The notes beneath the pieces are model-generated. The model ran no database searches. It was not told the origin of the DNA and worked only from the letters and a program-made list of their open reading frames with translations. 7,562 nucleotides of DNA from Bryobacterales bacterium (GTDB lineage: Bacteria > Acidobacteriota > Terriglobia > Bryobacterales > Bryobacteraceae): assembly GCA_025353235.1 (NCBI GenBank), contig JANXQZ010000687.1, positions 1 through 7,562 of the forward strand, given 5' to 3'. Shown here piece after piece: positions 4,971 through 7,562 of the stretch. The position numbers and the translations under genes are program-made. Position 1 is the stretch's first letter, and the number at the start of each line of letters is the position of its first letter.

Positions 4971-6487
4971 GTCCAGTAGTTCCGGTCCAGACTTCTGTAC
5001 TGCACCGCTTCCGCCAGATGCTTGGCAGTAACCGACTCGGACCGGTCAAGATCCGCGATGGTACGCGCAACTTTCAGAATTCGATCATGGGCGCGGGCGC
5101 TGAGACCCATCTTGCGAACCGCCAACTCCAGCGTCCGCTCCCCCGCATCGTCCAGTGCACAAATGTTCCGAATCAGCCTGGACGGAATCTGCGCATTGTA
5201 AAAGCCGCGTTTCTGCTGAATATCCCGAGCCGCTTGCACACGCTCGCGCATTTCGCGCGAACCCGTGCCATTGTCCCTGGACCGCAATTCCTTGTAAGGC
5301 ACAGCGGGGACTTCGACATGCAAATCTATGCGATCAAGCAACGGTCCGCTTACCTTGCTTAGGTAGCGCTGGATGATTGCTCCGGTGCATCGGCACTCTC
5401 GAGTCGGATCGGAAAAGAAGCCGCAGGGGCATGGATTCATGGCCGAGATCAACATGAAATTGGCCGGAAAGGAGAGCGTCATCGCGCTGCGAGCCAGCGT
5501 CACCGAGCCTTCTTCGAGCGGCTGCCGCAGCATTTCAAGAACATTGCGCGGAAATTCGGGCAATTCATCCAGGAACAGCACCCCGTGATGCGCGAGGCTC
5601 ACCTCTCCCGGTCTTGGCGTCCCCGACCCTCCTCCAATCAAGCCCGCGTCGGACACTGTGTGATGCGGAGAGCGGAAGGGCCGTTGAGAGAGCAGCCCGG
5701 CTCCGCGCGGGAGCAATCCGGCCACGCTATGAACCTGGGTCGTTTGAAGCGCCTCTTGAAAGGTAAGCAGCGGCAAAATACCGCCGAACCGTTTCGCCAG
5801 CATTGTCTTACCCGACCCAGGCGGCCCAATCATCAACACATTGTGAGCGCCAGCCGCTGCTACCTCGAGCGCACGCTTAGCGGCGGTCTGCCCTCTGACG
5901 TCCCGGAAATCCGGAGTCGACCCGTCGAGCGTCGCAGGAATCGCCGACGGCGAGACGGCTGGCTGAAACTTATCGGGCTGGTTGAGGAATGCGACCACCT
6001 CGCTCAAATGCCTCATTCCAAAAACGTTCACCCCCTCCGCTACTGCCGCTTCGGCCGCATTGTCGGCTGGAACCAGTAGGTTCGGGATGCCCTGTCGTTT
6101 GGCGCACACGGCCATCGACAGCACGCCGCGCACGGGCCGCAGCGTTCCATCCAGGGAGAGTTCGCCCACCAGCAGATGCTCGTCCGAGCGCTGCACAGTG
6201 CCCATCGCCCCCAGAATTCCCAAGGCCATCGGAAGATCGAATCCGGCACCCTCCTTGCGAACATTGGCTGGAGCCAAATTGATAGTCACCGACTTGTTCG
6301 GATAGCCGAATCCAGAGTTAATCAGGGCGGATTTGATGCGCTCGCGACTCTCCCGAACCGCAGTGTCGGGCATGCCGACGGTTACGAAATCGCGGGAGTT
6401 GCCGCCGGGGTACATATCCACCTCAACGTCGATCAGGTGCGCGTCGATCCCGAAAACGGCCGCGCTGCGAGTACGGAATAGGGCCAT
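4967..6487 (-). CDS. comM: ComM/YifB-family AAA+ ATPase (Mg-chelatase-like)
   Basis: This full-length 506-residue member of the YifB/ComM family is a hexameric AAA+ helicase that promotes branch migration during integration of DNA taken up by transformation. The N-terminal chelatase-associated (Lon-like) domain spans residues about 15-170 ([20 protein letters not shown] at 35-54, [13 protein letters not shown] at 82-94, [14 protein letters not shown] at 108-121). The ATPase core has Walker A GPPGSGKT (221-228), Walker B VLFLDE (303-308), the sensor-like NPCPCG (351-356) and DRID (385-388). Cys353, Cys355, Cys365 and Cys367 form the family's cysteine cluster. The C-terminal lid ends in SLDRNYWT. 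The ATG at 6487 is fixed by an in-frame stop two codons upstream (6491-6493); there is no clear Shine-Dalgarno. Divergent from the quinone oxidoreductase. Nothing looks damaged. The symbol yifB is also used for this family. Confidence 0.96.
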   Translation of the reverse strand: MALFRTRSAAVFGIDAHLIDVEVDMYPGGNSRDFVTVGMPDTAVRESRERIKSALINSGFGYPNKSVTINLAPANVRKEGAGFDLPMALGILGAMGTVQRSDEHLLVGELSLDGTLRPVRGVLSMAVCAKRQGIPNLLVPADNAAEAAVAEGVNVFGMRHLSEVVAFLNQPDKFQPAVSPSAIPATLDGSTPDFRDVRGQTAAKRALEVAAAGAHNVLMIGPPGSGKTMLAKRFGGILPLLTFQEALQTTQVHSVAGLLPRGAGLLSQRPFRSPHHTVSDAGLIGGGSGTPRPGEVSLAHHGVLFLDELPEFPRNVLEMLRQPLEEGSVTLARSAMTLSFPANFMLISAMNPCPCGFFSDPTRECRCTGAIIQRYLSKVSGPLLDRIDLHVEVPAVPYKELRSRDNGTGSREMRERVQAARDIQQKRGFYNAQIPSRLIRNICALDDAGERTLELAVRKMGLSARAHDRILKVARTIADLDRSESVTAKHLAEAVQYRSLDRNYWT

Positions 6488-6552
6488 GTCTTAAGTAGTG
6501 CGAAACGCGACAGCCGATTCTCAATGTATTCGCCATCGGGGACGGTGCTACG
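6488..6552. other. Divergent intergenic region comM / oxidoreductase
   Basis: This 65-bp gap must hold the promoters of two divergent genes, but I find no convincing -35/-10 pair in either direction. A small symmetric element, GCG-AAA-CGC, is present near 6500. The sequence CGGGGA at 6537-6542 lies ten bases before the downstream ATG and may serve as its ribosome binding site. Confidence 0.4.
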
Positions 6553-7548
6553 ATGACCCTGGATATGAGAGCTTGGCAAGTACACGCGTGGGGCGAGCCG
6601 GAAACGATGCAGTTCGCTGACATCGGCACACCGGACCCCGGTCGAGGCCAAGTCCGAATTCGCAACCTTGCCGCGGGCCTCAATTTCTTCGACATCCTGC
6701 AGATTCAGGGCAAGTATCAGATCAAACCGCCGTTTCCGTTCACTCCGGGTGCGGAAGTGTCAGGCGTGATTGAAGCGATTGGCCCAGATGTGTCCGGGTT
6801 CACCCCAGGCGATCGCGTGATAGCGCTCGTCTTTCAGGGCGGAATGGCAGAATACTCCATTGCGGAGGCCAGACGCACATTTCCACTTCCTTCTCGGATG
6901 GCGTTTCCTGCTGGAGCAGCCATGCCGGTGGTGTATCAAACTTCCTATTTCGCCTTGGTGAACCGGGCCGCGCTGCAAAAAGGGGAATGGCTGCTCGTTC
7001 ATGCGGGAGCGAGCGGCGTGGGCACCTCGGCCATTCAGTTAGGCAAGGCATTGGGCGCCAACGTGATCGCGACAGCGAGCACCGCACAAAAACTTGATTT
7101 TTGCAAACAAGAGGGTGCTGACCACGCGATCCTTTACAACGATCCGAACTGGGTGGACGAAGTAAAGAAGCTAACGGGCGGACGAGGCGCCGACGTAATT
7201 TACGATCCGGTCGGCGGCGACGTGTTTGACCTTTCCACCAAATGCATCGCCCCGTACGGGCGCCTTTTGGTGATTGGGTTTGCCAGTGGCCGGATTCCGT
7301 CGATTGCCGCGAATCGCATTCTCTTGAAGAATATGTCGGTGGTTGGCGCGGTGTGGGGCGGACATGCTCAACTGCATCCTGAGTACCCTGCCGAGGCGCA
7401 AGCTGTTCTTACCAAGCTCTTCGAAGAGGGCAAGATCAATCCGCCTGAGCCGGTTATCTATCCCTTAGCGGAAGCCTCTCGCGCATTGCGCGACCTGGCG
7501 GATCGAAAGATCCTGGGGAAGGCCGCCCTTGCTCTAGCCGCCAAATAG
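6553..7548 (+). CDS. Zeta-crystallin-like NADPH:quinone oxidoreductase (zinc-free MDR)
   Basis: This 331-residue protein belongs to the medium-chain dehydrogenase/reductase superfamily, quinone oxidoreductase branch. Such enzymes reduce quinones or activated enones with NADPH in the cytoplasm. The N-terminal GroES-like domain has NFFDILQIQGKYQ (44-56), PFTPGAEVSGVI (62-73) and GDRV (86-89). The Rossmann domain has the nucleotide-binding AGASGVGTSAIQLGKALGA (151-169) and GADVIYDPVGGD (212-223). The structural and catalytic zinc Cys/His ligands of alcohol dehydrogenases are absent, which defines this branch. The C-terminus (LAEASRALRDLADRKILGKA) is typical and complete. The ATG at 6553 has CGGGGA ten bases upstream; an in-frame ATG at 6565 would give the family-like start MRAWQVHAWGEP and is a real alternative. 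The true substrate cannot be told from sequence. Confidence 0.92.
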   Translation: MTLDMRAWQVHAWGEPETMQFADIGTPDPGRGQVRIRNLAAGLNFFDILQIQGKYQIKPPFPFTPGAEVSGVIEAIGPDVSGFTPGDRVIALVFQGGMAEYSIAEARRTFPLPSRMAFPAGAAMPVVYQTSYFALVNRAALQKGEWLLVHAGASGVGTSAIQLGKALGANVIATASTAQKLDFCKQEGADHAILYNDPNWVDEVKKLTGGRGADVIYDPVGGDVFDLSTKCIAPYGRLLVIGFASGRIPSIAANRILLKNMSVVGAVWGGHAQLHPEYPAEAQAVLTKLFEEGKINPPEPVIYPLAEASRALRDLADRKILGKAALALAAK

Positions 7549-7562
7549 ATAATTCGTCAAGA

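Noticed and set aside
6040..6264. Additional open frames within comM on both strands
   Set aside because: They are shadows of the intact ComM coding sequence, typical for GC-rich DNA, with no independent support.
1..7562. CRISPR array, tRNA, rRNA or riboswitch
   Set aside because: I looked for regularly spaced direct repeats and for tRNA-like cloverleaf or conserved RNA motifs on both strands and saw none apart from the intron domains.

Overview
The window looks like a chromosomal piece from a Gram-negative bacterium of fairly high GC, most plausibly an Acidobacteriota member of the Solibacter/Bryobacter kind. It carries lipid A genes (lpxD, lpxA), a small outer-membrane beta-barrel and a large surface-type protein with InlB-like beta repeats followed by DUF4214 repeats. 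The phylum is an inference from gene style. No rRNA or other marker settles it.

Layout. (1) 1-1291, plus strand: the 3' part of a repeat-rich secreted or surface protein. Its 5' end is cut off by an inverted copy of its own downstream sequence: bases 1-73 are the exact reverse complement of 385-457. (2) 1299-1931, minus strand: a small outer-membrane beta-barrel protein, convergent with the first gene. Its leader can fold two competing stems beside the start codon. (3) 2035-3051 minus and 3089-3877 plus: lpxD and lpxA, head to head, separated by only 37 bp. That gap contains a TATAAT box that also reads as TATTAT on the other strand. (4) 3878-4970: an accessory stretch with a decayed group II intron tail (good domain V and VI RNA, broken maturase end) followed by a vapBC toxin-antitoxin pair with a clear palindromic operator. 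(5) 4967-6487 minus: comM/yifB, an intact AAA+ ATPase. (6) 6553-7548 plus: a zinc-free quinone oxidoreductase-like MDR protein, divergent from comM.

How the parts relate. LpxA and LpxD catalyse the first and third steps of lipid A synthesis and could be co-controlled from the shared 37-bp promoter gap. The beta-barrel protein lies downstream of lpxD on the same strand, which fits an envelope theme. The intron remnant and vapBC form an insertion-prone island between two housekeeping genes, lpxA and comM. ComM supports recombination of incoming DNA during natural transformation. The quinone oxidoreductase is a stand-alone metabolic gene.

I see no large unknown multigene system here. The items most worth checking are the 73-bp inverted repeat at the window edge, the domain V-bearing intron relic, the symmetric lpxD/lpxA promoter and the three-half-site vapBC operator.
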